Positions 9,462-17,568 of a DNA stretch of 32,186 nt are shown piece after piece; positions within the stretch are counted from its first letter, which is position 1; the number at the start of each line of letters is the position of its first letter. Made by a program: the position numbers and the translations under genes. The notes below the pieces were generated by a model. That model searched no databases and had not been told where the DNA came from. It saw only the letters and a program-made list of their open reading frames with translations. Origin of the DNA: Trichodesmium sp. MAG_R02 (GTDB lineage: Bacteria > Cyanobacteriota > Cyanobacteriia > Cyanobacteriales > Microcoleaceae); the NCBI GenBank assembly GCA_023356605.1, contig JAKQYE010000043.1:1-32186 (forward strand). The letters are read 5' to 3'.

Positions 9462-10331
9462 ATGGTTTTTGGACCTGCATCTCAGTTAGGGGTTGGGCTT
9501 TTTGAAGAGACAGAACCTGTGGAACTGTTACCTGGACGCTCATTAGAAGAAGTAGAAACTGTGATTAAAGCTGTCTATAGACAAGTTCTAGGCAATGCTT
9601 ATGTCATGGATAGTGAAAGACTAAGTGTACCAGAGTCCAAACTCAAAGAAGGCACAGTTACTGTCCGTGAATTTGTACGTCAAGTTGGACGCTCTGACTT
9701 GTATCGTTCTCGGTTCTTTGACTCTTGCCCCCGCTATCGTACAGTTGAATTAAATTTTAAGCACTTTTTAGGCCGGAGTCCCGATGGCTACGATGAAATG
9801 AAGCTTCACAGTTGGATCCTGGATGAAGGAAGTTTTGAAGCTGATATTGATTCCTACATTGATAGTGAGGAATATAGCAGTGCTTACGGAGAAAATATTG
9901 TTCCCTATTATCGAGGTTACAAAACCCAAACGGGCAAAAAAATGGTTGGTTTTACTCATATATTCCAACTATTGCGTGGTGCTTCCAGCAGCGACCTAAA
10001 AGGAAGTTTATCTGGAAAAAGCCCTGCTTTGAATAAATATGTGATTCAAGAAACACCTCTAGCGGTAGTGCCTCCTTCCGGTGGTTCAAATGGTTGGTCA
10101 TTCCAAGATGCACCTAATGCTGCTAGAAGTAGACATGGAGTAGGAGCTAGTTCTAGTGGTAAAGTTTACCGCGTTGAAGTAACAGCTTATCGCTCAAAAG
10201 TAGTAAATCGTGTTTCTAGGTTCCGCCGTAGTAATCAAGTTTTTTTGGTGCCTTTTGATCAACTTTCTCAAGAGTATCAAAGAATTCATCAGCAGGGTGG
10301 TGTAATTTCGAGTATCACTCCTATTAGCTAG
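9462..10331 (+). CDS. cpeC: Phycoerythrin-associated rod linker polypeptide CpeC
   Basis: Linker that joins phycoerythrin hexamers in phycobilisome rods on the cytoplasmic face of the thylakoid. It has 289 residues, the usual size. An N-terminal PBS_linker_poly domain lies at about 20-180, with VIKAVYRQVLGNAYVMDSER, SDLYRSRFFDSCPRYRTVEL, NFKHFLGRSP and VPYYRGYKTQTG. A Gly/Ser-rich joint follows, then a CpcD-like C-terminal domain at about 232-287 (YRVEVTAYRS, FLVPFDQLSQEYQRIHQQGG). The MVFGPASQLGVGLFEETEP start and the FQLLRGASSSDLKG stretch fit phycoerythrin linkers better than the phycocyanin linker CpcC. The ATG is preceded by TAGGAG at good spacing. It heads a run of cpe genes and probably shares a transcript with the next one, after a 253-bp structured gap. 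Confidence 0.9.
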   Translation: MVFGPASQLGVGLFEETEPVELLPGRSLEEVETVIKAVYRQVLGNAYVMDSERLSVPESKLKEGTVTVREFVRQVGRSDLYRSRFFDSCPRYRTVELNFKHFLGRSPDGYDEMKLHSWILDEGSFEADIDSYIDSEEYSSAYGENIVPYYRGYKTQTGKKMVGFTHIFQLLRGASSSDLKGSLSGKSPALNKYVIQETPLAVVPPSGGSNGWSFQDAPNAARSRHGVGASSSGKVYRVEVTAYRSKVVNRVSRFRRSNQVFLVPFDQLSQEYQRIHQQGGVISSITPIS

Positions 10332-10340
10332 GAGTTAAAA

Positions 10341-10541
10341 TTAGAAAATAATTTACTCATATTTTCTAAACTTTTTAGTTGCTAGGTTCACGAGAACTAA
10401 AAATGAAGTTGTTACTATTTAGTAATAACATCTAGGAGAAAAAAAGAGTAAGATTTTAAAAAAAGTTTGCAGTAGTTCATAGTTGATAGTTGTTCTGTTT
10501 GTACTTAATGAACGAGTAGCTATGAGCTAGGAATACTGCAA
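10341..10541 (+). other. Structured spacer between cpeC and the second linker
   Basis: Three stem-loops stand in series. TTAGAAAAT (10341-10349) pairs with ATTTTCTAA (10361-10369). TTTTTAGTT (10372-10380) pairs with AACTAAAAA (10395-10403). TTGCAGTA (10467-10474) pairs with TACTGCAA (10534-10541), with a partly paired inner arm (GTTCATAG/CTATGAGC). They could set relative linker mRNA levels by partial termination or by stabilising the upstream message; this role is inferred. Confidence 0.45.
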
Positions 10542-10584
10542 GAATATTATAAAAAATCAGAATATTGGAAATAGAGGAGTTAAA

Positions 10585-11346
10585 ATGTCGCTTTGGGTAG
10601 AAAAAATCGATCCAATAGAACTACGTTACAATGCCACAGAAGATGAAAAACAAGCTGTGATTAGAGCTGTTTATAAGCAAGTCCTGGGAAATATTCATAT
10701 AATGGAAAGCCAGCGTCTAACTAGCGCCGAATCATTTTTCGTAAATGGACAATTTTCTGTCCGTCAATTTGTGAATGCGGTTGCTAAATCAGACCTATAT
10801 TTATCCTTGTTTTTTGAATCATCTTCTCCTTATGGATTCGTAGAACTAAACTTTAAGCATATATTAGGTCGTGCACCCCAAGACCAGGCAGAAATTTCTG
10901 AACATATTCGTATATGTAATGAGCAAGGATACGAAGCAGAAATTGATTTTTACACAAACAGTGATGAATATCTTCAAACCTTTGGGGAAAATATAGTACC
11001 ATACCCACGAGGTACTAGCACTGTAGTTGGGATGAGAAATGTAACCTTTAATCGAACATTTGCTCTGGAACGAGGAAATGCCACGAGTGACAGAGGCAAA
11101 CCTTCCCAATTGACTTTAGATTTAGCGGCTAACCTGGGTACGAAGATTAAAAAACCTGCTACTGTAGCTGGGCCCAATAATAACAGAATTAAACGTTTCC
11201 AGATATATGTTACAAAAACTGGTATTGGCCCTGTCGTGAAGCGGAGTGCGACAACCTATACAGTATCTTACGAACAGCTCACTTCAAAAATAAACAGTAT
11301 TCAGAAAACCGGTGGGAAGATCCTGAAGATTATTGAGGTAGCTTAA
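10585..11346 (+). CDS. cpeD: Phycoerythrin-associated rod linker, CpeD-like
   Basis: Second rod linker, 253 residues. A PBS_linker_poly domain spans about 15-165, with VIRAVYKQVLGNIHIMESQR, SAESFFVNGQFSVRQFVNAV, NFKHILGRAPQDQAEISEH and GENIVPYPRG. A CpcD-like domain follows at about 198-252 (FQIYVTKTG, SYEQLTSKINSIQKTGGKI). The SLWVEKIDPIELRYNATEDE start and the second-half sequence resemble CpeD; CpeE is the alternative, as only two linkers are present here. Some positions usually conserved in the family differ (NIVPYPRG rather than VPYYRG), suggesting relaxed or specialised evolution. AGAGGAG lies just upstream of the ATG. A hairpin follows the stop. Confidence 0.85.
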   Translation: MSLWVEKIDPIELRYNATEDEKQAVIRAVYKQVLGNIHIMESQRLTSAESFFVNGQFSVRQFVNAVAKSDLYLSLFFESSSPYGFVELNFKHILGRAPQDQAEISEHIRICNEQGYEAEIDFYTNSDEYLQTFGENIVPYPRGTSTVVGMRNVTFNRTFALERGNATSDRGKPSQLTLDLAANLGTKIKKPATVAGPNNNRIKRFQIYVTKTGIGPVVKRSATTYTVSYEQLTSKINSIQKTGGKILKIIEVA

Positions 11347-11419
11347 TTCAATTGTTAAGAAGCTGTAAGTTCTTGTTAAAAAAAACCTGTTTTCTCCTCA
11401 AAAGATGGTGGGAATAGTT

Positions 11420-11454
11420 TTACTCCCAAGAAAACCAGTTTCTCTTGGGAGTAA
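11420..11454 (+). terminator. Perfect 12-bp hairpin after the second linker gene
   Basis: TTACTCCCAAGA (11420-11431) pairs perfectly with TCTTGGGAGTAA (11443-11454) around an 11-base loop. No T-run follows (GTTGAAAATTGGG). It is therefore more likely a 3'-end stabiliser or processing site between the linker message and cpeS than a classical terminator. Confidence 0.5.
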
Positions 11455-11607
11455 GTTGAAAATTGGGTTTGCTCTCAAACTTAAATATGTCGAATTCTTC
11501 AATAGAACTCTCCAAAAATACTAATTTTAGGGCGGGTGGGTAAGGCTTCAAAACCTTTGGAGATATCTAATAAATATCACTATTAAGTCATTTGAAAAAT
11601 AGCAATA

Positions 11608-12141
11608 ATGGATGTCGTAGAATTTGTCGAATGTTCTATAGGACGTTGGCGATCGCAACGAAGTGGCCACAGTTTGGCATTGAGTCATTTTGAAGAAGTT
11701 CGCTCTACAATAGATATTGTTTCTTTACCAAAAACGGCTCCAGAAATAATAGAATTGTGTAAGTATAGTGGAGTAGATATGGCGGATGCTGTCTCTCCTT
11801 TTCAGATGAGTTGGCAAGGAGAGTCTGATTGGGATGAAAATGAGATTATTAAGGGTAGTTGTATCTTAGTACCAATACCTAATACAAATAATCTAAAAAA
11901 AGGAAAATTATTACGTTCCCAAGGGTATGCAGAAACTATTCCAGCTATGGGAGAATATTACATTACTGAAGATGAGACTTTTGTTCTACATACAGAATAT
12001 GATAGTGCTGCTGCTGAAGAAAAAATTTGGTTTCATACTCCTAACCTCAGGTTTAGAATATCGTTGATTAAAACCAGTGATGGTAATGGTGTATTAACTG
12101 CCTCTTTTTCATCAGAAATTCGTTCTTTGTCAACTGCATAA
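11608..12141 (+). CDS. cpeS: Phycoerythrin bilin lyase CpeS
   Basis: Attaches phycoerythrobilin to a conserved cysteine of phycoerythrin subunits (in characterised CpeS proteins, the Cys-82-type site). At 177 residues it has the normal length of this ten-stranded lipocalin-like family. Typical segments are MDVVEFVECSIGRWRSQRSG at the start, MSWQGESDWDENEIIKGSC, the SQGYAETIPAMGEYYITEDE strand region, EEKIWFHTPNLRFRISLIKT, and the ending ASFSSEIRSLS. No Shine-Dalgarno sequence is evident before the ATG. It follows the second linker by 261 bp, as in cpeCDESTR operons, so co-expression under CpeR control is likely. A HIP1 site lies within the gene. A second family member is encoded leftward at 23067. 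Confidence 0.9.
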   Translation: MDVVEFVECSIGRWRSQRSGHSLALSHFEEVRSTIDIVSLPKTAPEIIELCKYSGVDMADAVSPFQMSWQGESDWDENEIIKGSCILVPIPNTNNLKKGKLLRSQGYAETIPAMGEYYITEDETFVLHTEYDSAAAEEKIWFHTPNLRFRISLIKTSDGNGVLTASFSSEIRSLSTA

Positions 12142-12841
12142 AAATATTTGGCAAAATCATCACAATGATTAATTAGGAAGGTAGAAATAAGTTTGATTAG
12201 AGAACATACTTTTTTTAGATATAACCTTATAATATTGCTTCTTTAATAGAGAATAATATTATGGCAAACGTATCTAATGTACTGATTCCTAATTATCAAT
12301 AAGTGCTATGGACCATACTTCAATAGAAATTTATGCCAGTTTATTGACGACATATTTTTGCCTGGGAAATAATATGAACGTTTCTCATATATAAAGATCA
12401 GAAAAACTTGAAAAACTTAATGACTACGTCGACTTGGATGGTAGGATAGTCTAATAGTCCAGAACAAGGCTTTAAAAATCGCACTTCTTACTCTCATATT
12501 AATTTTTCTTTCTGAACTTTATCAAATAAGTCATTCAACACATGGGTTTTTACTCAGAACATGTTTTAGACTATTGTTTCTGAAGTTCATATGCTCAGGG
12601 GGACATAAACTAATAGATAAAGGCTTATATAGAAAACTTGTAGTCTTAAAAGCCCTATCCTTTATGCAGGCACAGTGTGAGAACTTGATGTTCCACATAC
12701 TATTGTTCCAGAAAATATAGAATGTCGTTAAAACTGTTCAATGGTTTTGAAATGAGACATATAAAAATTTTGAGGAAGTGTTGAACCAGGAAAAAAATGT
12801 TGATAAGAGCGAAAATCAAGCAAGGATAGATACAGTGGAGA
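12142..12841. other. Spacer between cpeS and the tnpB remnant; possible cpeT debris
   Basis: Contains no intact gene. Scattered in different plus frames are DHTSIEIYASLL (12311-12346), KDQKNLKNL (about 12393-12419) and PEQGFKNRTSYSHINFSF (about 12459-12512). Their order faintly recalls the DHIEIENY / RDxExLxxL / PGKGC...TYLDSEFEI order of CpeT/CpcT lyases. The match is weak and could be chance. Confidence 0.3.
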
Positions 12842-13355
12842 AACACGAATAAGGTGCTAGACAAGCGTCGTGCTGGAATAGAAGCATCAAAAAATGCGGT
12901 TAAATATTACCAGAAACTAAGAAAAAAGCATCTCTATATAGCAAATGTTGGAGAGGGTTTTCTGCAAAAAACCACTACATTATTAGCTAAAACTTATCAA
13001 CATATTCTCGTAGAGGACTTAAACGTATTTAGGCTAGATGGCTAACCATAAATTATCCGATGCCTTATCTAATTTAGGATTATATCGTTTTCGAGAATTG
13101 TTAAGTTATAAACAAGAATGTTTTGGCTTTTTGTTAACCATAGTAGATAGGTGGTTCCCCAGTTCAAAAACTTGTTGAGTCTGCGCAAATATACTAGATT
13201 AGCCCCTACGTGAAAGGGTTTATCATTGTCAAAATTGTGGGCAAGTTATGGACAGGGACTTGAATGGGTCAATCAATCTCGAAAATTGGACAAAAAATGC
13301 CGATAGCTTATGGGTGAACGCCTGTGGACTTGAAGGTGCCGTCTCCCTTGGTTGA
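12842..13355 (+). pseudogene. Dead tnpB (IS200/IS605 family OrfB), C-terminal half
   Basis: Remnant of an RNA-guided nuclease-type accessory protein of an IS200/IS605 (IS1341-type) element. The first frame gives DFF-like FLQKTTTLLAKTYQHILVED, carrying the second catalytic acid region. A shifted frame from 13038 gives MANHKLSDALSNLGLYRFRE and LLTIVDRWFPSSKTC. After stops come YHCQNCGQ (zinc ribbon) and MDRDLNGSINLENW with the third catalytic Asp, ending WVNACGLEGAVSLG and a stop. At least one frameshift and two stops interrupt it. It sits between cpeS and cpeR and may have replaced cpeT. Confidence 0.82.
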
Positions 13356-13750
13356 AGCAGGAATTGAACAGCAAGCCTGTCTAGGTTTGTATAGGTTTCA
13401 TGAAGCAGAACATGTAAGACTTATCTAGGTCTTGAAGTAGAGTTAACTCAAAATATATGGGTTAGCTTATATGGGACTCTGAATGTTAATATAAATGAAC
13501 AAATATAGGATTCAGAAGCAAGAACTTTGAAGTTTGAAAAACCAACAAATTTTACTAATAAGTTACCGAATAGCAATAAGTAGTTAGACAAAATTATTTG
13601 TCTATTTTATATTGAGTTATATTTTGATTTTTTATTAGCTCTTTGGGTAATTCTTACCAATATATAATGTATAGTTGATTTTGTCCAGGTACTTCAAAAT
13701 TTATAAGGTAGCAGCTATAAAATAGTCTTGTGGGAGGAGACTCAAATAAA

Positions 13751-14056
13751 ATGTTACCACCAATAGCAGAAAAGAAATTACAGGGTTGGATAAGAAGTCG
13801 CCATATAATTTGCTCGGGAAATTTTTTTTTATTTGAAACTGTGGAATATTCTACTATTGATAGATTTACAGTTTGTGTTCAAGCATTGGGCGGGAGTTTG
13901 ATATCTGTCATACCTATCAAGAAAATTTGGATTGGTAATCATAGAAAAGTAGTTCTTTATCAAGCTAAAGCAAGTCTTCATACACCTCACCACGACTTAA
14001 AACAATATTGGGTTAAGTATGGTGGTTTTTATACTAGATTTGATGAACGAGGTTGA
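13751..14056 (+). CDS. cpeR: Phycoerythrin operon activator CpeR
   Basis: Small regulator required for expression of phycoerythrin (cpeBA) genes in chromatically acclimating cyanobacteria. It has 101 residues from the ATG at 13751, starting MLPPIAEKKLQGWIRSRHII. It shows the family core LFETVEYSTIDRF, ALGGSLISVIP and IWIGNHRKVVLYQAKASLHTP, and the ending KYGGFYTRFDERG. The ATG follows a strong GGAGGAG (13733-13739); the frame opens earlier at a GTG (13730), but that would place the ribosome binding site inside the gene. In the Fremyella cpeCDESTR operon cpeR is the last gene. Here it is separated from cpeS by 1.6 kb and tnpB debris, so it probably has its own promoter. Confidence 0.88.
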   Translation: MLPPIAEKKLQGWIRSRHIICSGNFFLFETVEYSTIDRFTVCVQALGGSLISVIPIKKIWIGNHRKVVLYQAKASLHTPHHDLKQYWVKYGGFYTRFDERG

Positions 14057-14079
14057 TGTTGAATTTTAATTCCGGTTGG

Positions 14080-14345
14080 TTAATGATACAGACACTTGTA
14101 GAAGAGCCACTTGGTTGCTTTTTGAATATCTGGTATACAAGCAAACTTTTCAGATGTTAACTGCCGGAGTTGTTTCTGTGGTTCTAAGTTGCTAAACATT
14201 TAAATCACTTGAACAGAATTACTTTAATTTTTAAGTTGACGATTCGATTGAATAACCAGTTCTTCTTCATTTAATAGTTTATCTAATAAAAACTATAACT
14301 CTTCAATAGATTTGAAAAGACGATTACCAATAAGCCCTTAAATAT
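14080..14345 (-). pseudogene. Decayed minus-strand reading frame, transposase-like C-terminus
   Basis: Read leftward, about 14336 to 14228 gives GLIGNRLFKSIEEL, then LLNEEELVIQ and SNRQLKN with single stops in between. This recalls the C-terminal end of IS630-type transposases. A separate 39-codon frame (14199-14080) gives MFSNLEPQKQLRQLTSEKFA and is unidentified. The assignment rests on general resemblance only. Confidence 0.3.
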
Positions 14346-14620
14346 TCTTGCCTCTGTATTGGCATTTAATCATACATATTTCCAAATAAAACAATTATTT
14401 AAAAAAAAATATTGATGGAGAGAAAGTTGATCTAAAAGAGGCAGGTTTTAGAACGGTTTTTTCAGTAAAAGTCACTCGGCGGTCCTTAACTTTCTGGGCT
14501 TTCGTTTTACTGTTTCTCTGTAGCTTATCCCTAACTTTTATTTAATAATTAACGTCTCTAATGCCACTCTAAAATATTAGGCAGGCGCTCCTCTTTCTAC
14601 AAAGGAATTAATCCCATATT

Positions 14621-14713
14621 TATAGTTATTTTAATTTAGATTGAGACATGTCTTTCTTGGTATAACTAAGTTTCAGTGGAAAAAGTTTTCCATCTCTTTT
14701 TGAAATGACTATA
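14621..14713 (+). repeat. MITE family A, copy 3
   Basis: Complete 93-bp copy: left end TATAGTTATTTTAATTTAG, right end TTTTTGAAATGACTATA, interior ATTGAGACATGTCTTTCTTG and GTGGAAAAAGTTTTCCAT. The termini are inverted repeats of the form TATAGTYRTTTYAA. Confidence 0.88.
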
Positions 14714-14966
14714 TCTTTAAATTCCGACCAATAAATTCAACTCGCTATCACTACCCAAGTATTGTCTGGGTATAACTAGCCATACAAAGCAGTTCAAACT
14801 TTTCTGCTGCCTAGTCGCATTGGCCAAGTTTTATTTACATATGGCTTCTATTTATATAGGCTTCAAATAGGAGGACGTTTTAGCTGATTCCAGGTCACAA
14901 TCTCTGATTAAAAATACTTTAAACCCTTACTATGCAATTTTTTTTTAGATTTAATCAGCCAGTTTT

Positions 14967-15038
14967 AATTAATTAAGGAATACCAATTAATTAAGGAATA
15001 CCAATTAATTAAGGAATACCAATTAATTAAGGAATACC
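14967..15038 (+). repeat. Four perfect 18-bp tandem repeats at the promoter of the coiled-coil gene
   Basis: The unit AATTAATTAAGGAATACC occurs four times with no mismatch (starts at 14967, 14985, 15003 and 15021). Each unit contains the palindrome TTAATTAA. The array ends 47 bp before the ATG and 10 bp before a -10-like TATACT (15049-15054), so the -35 position falls inside the last repeat. This is the geometry of an operator array; the next gene encodes a ribbon-helix-helix-like head. Confidence 0.9.
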
Positions 15039-15085
15039 ATTATAAGGGTATACTAAAAAAAATATGGTGGCAAAGGAGAATACAA

Positions 15086-17359
15086 ATGCCAAAAAAACGT
15101 GGTAGTGCTACCTCTTATACAGAAACCAAGGTTAAAGTAGGCGTGTCTCTTACTCCCACTAGCGCTGAGAAGCTAAAAGAGGTAGCAAAAGAACTTGGAT
15201 TATCAAGGTCTGAGCTAGTTGAGCGCATTGCTAGAGGAGACCTTGCTGTTTTGAGAGAGGCGGCAAAGATAACAACAAATTTGAAGAATCAGTCCGATAT
15301 AGTCGAAAAGGCTCTGAGTAAAAATGAACTGTCTAAAAGTGAAATAGATATTGTGACTGTTCCAGAGCCGTTAAGTGGGCTACAAGAACCGCCAGCTCTA
15401 TTATTGGAAAGTTTTCAGACTTTACAGCAAGAGTTAGATTCTCAGATGGCACAGGTAAAGAATTTGGAAGCCCAAATGGCCCTTATGGTGTCAAGAGAAA
15501 GTCATGAAACTTTACAAAAACAATTAGAAGAAGACAAAAAAGTTATTGCAGGTACCCAGGAAAAACTAGCTCAACTCAAGCAACTAGAAGAGCAAGTAGG
15601 TTCGATGGTGTCCGAAGAAATTCATGATTCTTTGCAGCACCAGTCACAAGAACAACAAACTCAAATTGAGCAACTAGAATTACAAATAGCTTCTATGGTG
15701 TCCCAGGAAGTATACGAAATTCTACAGCAAGAGTCTCAAGAGCAAAAAGTGCAACTGGAACTGTTAGAAGAGCAAGTAGGTTCAATGGTGTCCAAAGAAA
15801 CTTACGACTCTTTGCAGTACCAGTCACAAGAGCAACAAACTCAAATTGAGCAACTAGAATCACAAGTAACTTCCATGGTGTCCCAGGAAGTATACGAAAT
15901 TCTACGACAAGAGTCTCAAGAGCAAAGAGTACAGTTAGAGCTGTTAAAAGAGCAAGTGAGTTCGATGGTGTCCAGAGAAATTCATGATTCTTTGCAGCAT
16001 CAATCACAAGAGCAACAAACTCAAATTGAGCAACTAGAATCACAAGTAGCTTCCATGGTGTCCCAGGAAGTGCACAAAATTCTACAGCAAGAGTCTCAAG
16101 AGCAAAAAGTACAATTAGAACTGTTAGAAGAGCAAGTGGGTTTGATGGTGTCCAAAGAAATTCATAATTCTTTGCAGCACCAGTCACAAGAGCAACAAAC
16201 TCAGATTAAGAAACTAGAATCACAAGTAGCTTCCATGGTGTCCCAGGAAGTATACAGAATTCTACAGCAAGAGTCTCAAGAGCAAAAAGTACAATTAGAA
16301 CTGTTAGAAGAGCAAGTGGGTTTAATGGTGTCCAAAGAAATTCATAATTCTTTGCAGCACCAGTCACAAGAGCAACAAATTCAGATTAAGGAACTAGAAT
16401 CACAAGTAGCTTCCATGGTGTCCCAGGAAGTATACAGAATTCTACAGCAAGAGGCTCAAGAGCAAAAAGTACAATTAGAAAAGTTGGAAGAGCAGGTAGC
16501 TTCTATGGTCTCCCAAGAAGTATACAGAATTCTACAGCAAGAGTCTCAAGAGCAAAAAGTACAATTAGAACTGTTGGAAGAGCAAATGGGTTTGATGGTG
16601 TCCAAAGAAATTCATAGTTCTTTGCAGTACCAGTCACAAGAGCAACAAACTCAGATTAAACAACTAGAATCACAAGTAGCTTCCATGGTGTCTCAGGAAG
16701 TATACGAAATTCTACAGCAAGATTCTCAAGAGCAAAAAGTACAATTAGAATTGTTAGAAGAACAAGTAGCTTCTATGGTGTCCCAAGAAGTATACAAAAT
16801 TCTACAACAAGAGTCTCAAGAGCAAAAGGTACAGTTAGAACTGTTAGAGGATCAAGTAGGTTCGATGGTGCCCAAAGAAGTTTACGACTCTTTGCAGCAT
16901 CAGTCACAAGAGCAACAAACTCAAATTGAGCAACTAGAATCACAAGTAGGTTCTATGGTGTTGCAGGAAAGTTATGACACTTTACAAAGTCGCTCAGAAG
17001 AACAACAAAACAAGTTGCAACAACTAGAAGAACAAGTGGCTACAATGGTTTCAATCACAGTCTATGAAACTTTGCAAAAACAGTTACAAGAGCAACTAAA
17101 GAAGTTGGAATATCTGGAGTATATGCTTGGTTCAATGATATCACAGGAAACTTATGAAGCCTTAAAAAAAGAGTCAGAATTTCAAAAGCAAATGGTTACA
17201 GATTACGAAAATAAACTAACTCAATTACAACAAAAATATCAGGACCAATCCAAGTCATTAGAGGCTTCTAGACAACAAGTTTCTGAGTTACAAACTCCAG
17301 CGACTATTGCACAAAATCATATTCTTAATAAGTGGAAATATCGGACTTTTTCCAGATAA
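15086..17359 (+). CDS. Ribbon-helix-helix-like protein with 18 tandem 30-residue coiled-coil repeats
   Basis: 757 residues, not a family I can name. The head (about 10-55: KVKVGVSLTPTSAEKLKEVA, LGLSRSELVERIARGDL) has the strand-helix-helix pattern of CopG/Arc-type DNA-binding domains. A polar linker follows, then a long Gln/Glu-rich coiled coil. From residue 173 (base 15602) to 712 there are 18 units of exactly 30 residues, each starting S/L-M-V. Two types alternate: A (SMVSQEVYEILQQESQEQKV...) and B (SMVSKEIHDSLQHQSQEQQT...). The last three units are divergent. A basic tail closes the protein. AAGGAG stands 7 bases before the ATG, just after the 18-bp repeat array. No signal peptide or membrane helix is seen. 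Plausible roles are a DNA-tethered filament or a self-regulating scaffold; both are inferences. Confidence 0.92.
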   Translation: MPKKRGSATSYTETKVKVGVSLTPTSAEKLKEVAKELGLSRSELVERIARGDLAVLREAAKITTNLKNQSDIVEKALSKNELSKSEIDIVTVPEPLSGLQEPPALLLESFQTLQQELDSQMAQVKNLEAQMALMVSRESHETLQKQLEEDKKVIAGTQEKLAQLKQLEEQVGSMVSEEIHDSLQHQSQEQQTQIEQLELQIASMVSQEVYEILQQESQEQKVQLELLEEQVGSMVSKETYDSLQYQSQEQQTQIEQLESQVTSMVSQEVYEILRQESQEQRVQLELLKEQVSSMVSREIHDSLQHQSQEQQTQIEQLESQVASMVSQEVHKILQQESQEQKVQLELLEEQVGLMVSKEIHNSLQHQSQEQQTQIKKLESQVASMVSQEVYRILQQESQEQKVQLELLEEQVGLMVSKEIHNSLQHQSQEQQIQIKELESQVASMVSQEVYRILQQEAQEQKVQLEKLEEQVASMVSQEVYRILQQESQEQKVQLELLEEQMGLMVSKEIHSSLQYQSQEQQTQIKQLESQVASMVSQEVYEILQQDSQEQKVQLELLEEQVASMVSQEVYKILQQESQEQKVQLELLEDQVGSMVPKEVYDSLQHQSQEQQTQIEQLESQVGSMVLQESYDTLQSRSEEQQNKLQQLEEQVATMVSITVYETLQKQLQEQLKKLEYLEYMLGSMISQETYEALKKESEFQKQMVTDYENKLTQLQQKYQDQSKSLEASRQQVSELQTPATIAQNHILNKWKYRTFSR

Positions 17360-17430
17360 TGTAAAGCTTGAACAAAAGAAATGATTTTTAGTAAAAATAA
17401 AACGGTTAAGTTTTTAGCTGGGAAAATTTC

Positions 17431-17568
17431 TATAGCAGTCCTAAATAGTTTACGACAAATCAAAAAGTAAATAAAACTTTTAAAACTCTTGCCTATTCTC
17501 TGTTGCCTTTTCCTTGTTCCCGGAAAAGCAGTAGGATTTTTGCCAGAAACACTCATAGGATTGCTATA
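17431..17568 (+). repeat. MITE family B, copy 2
   Basis: Complete copy of 138 bp with terminal inverted repeats TATAGCAGTCCTA and TAGGATTGCTATA. It shares long interior blocks with the copy at 3934. It lies 70 bp after the coiled-coil gene's stop. Confidence 0.9.

Larger units (their letters stand above)
14057..15085. other. Intergenic region: decayed minus-strand frame, MITE A, 18-bp repeats
   Basis: Holds, in order, minus-strand protein debris (14080-14345), MITE A copy 3 (14621-14713) and the four 18-bp tandem repeats (14967-15038) before the coiled-coil gene. Nothing else is recognisable. Confidence 0.6.

Noticed and set aside
14967-15038. The 18-bp array as a CRISPR array or replication iteron set
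   Set aside because: Units are contiguous with no unique spacers, so it is not CRISPR. No replication initiator gene is nearby; promoter position favours an operator.
15693-16187. 164-codon antisense frame inside the coiled-coil gene
   Set aside because: A mirror of the repetitive coding sequence; its own repeats are forced by the plus strand.
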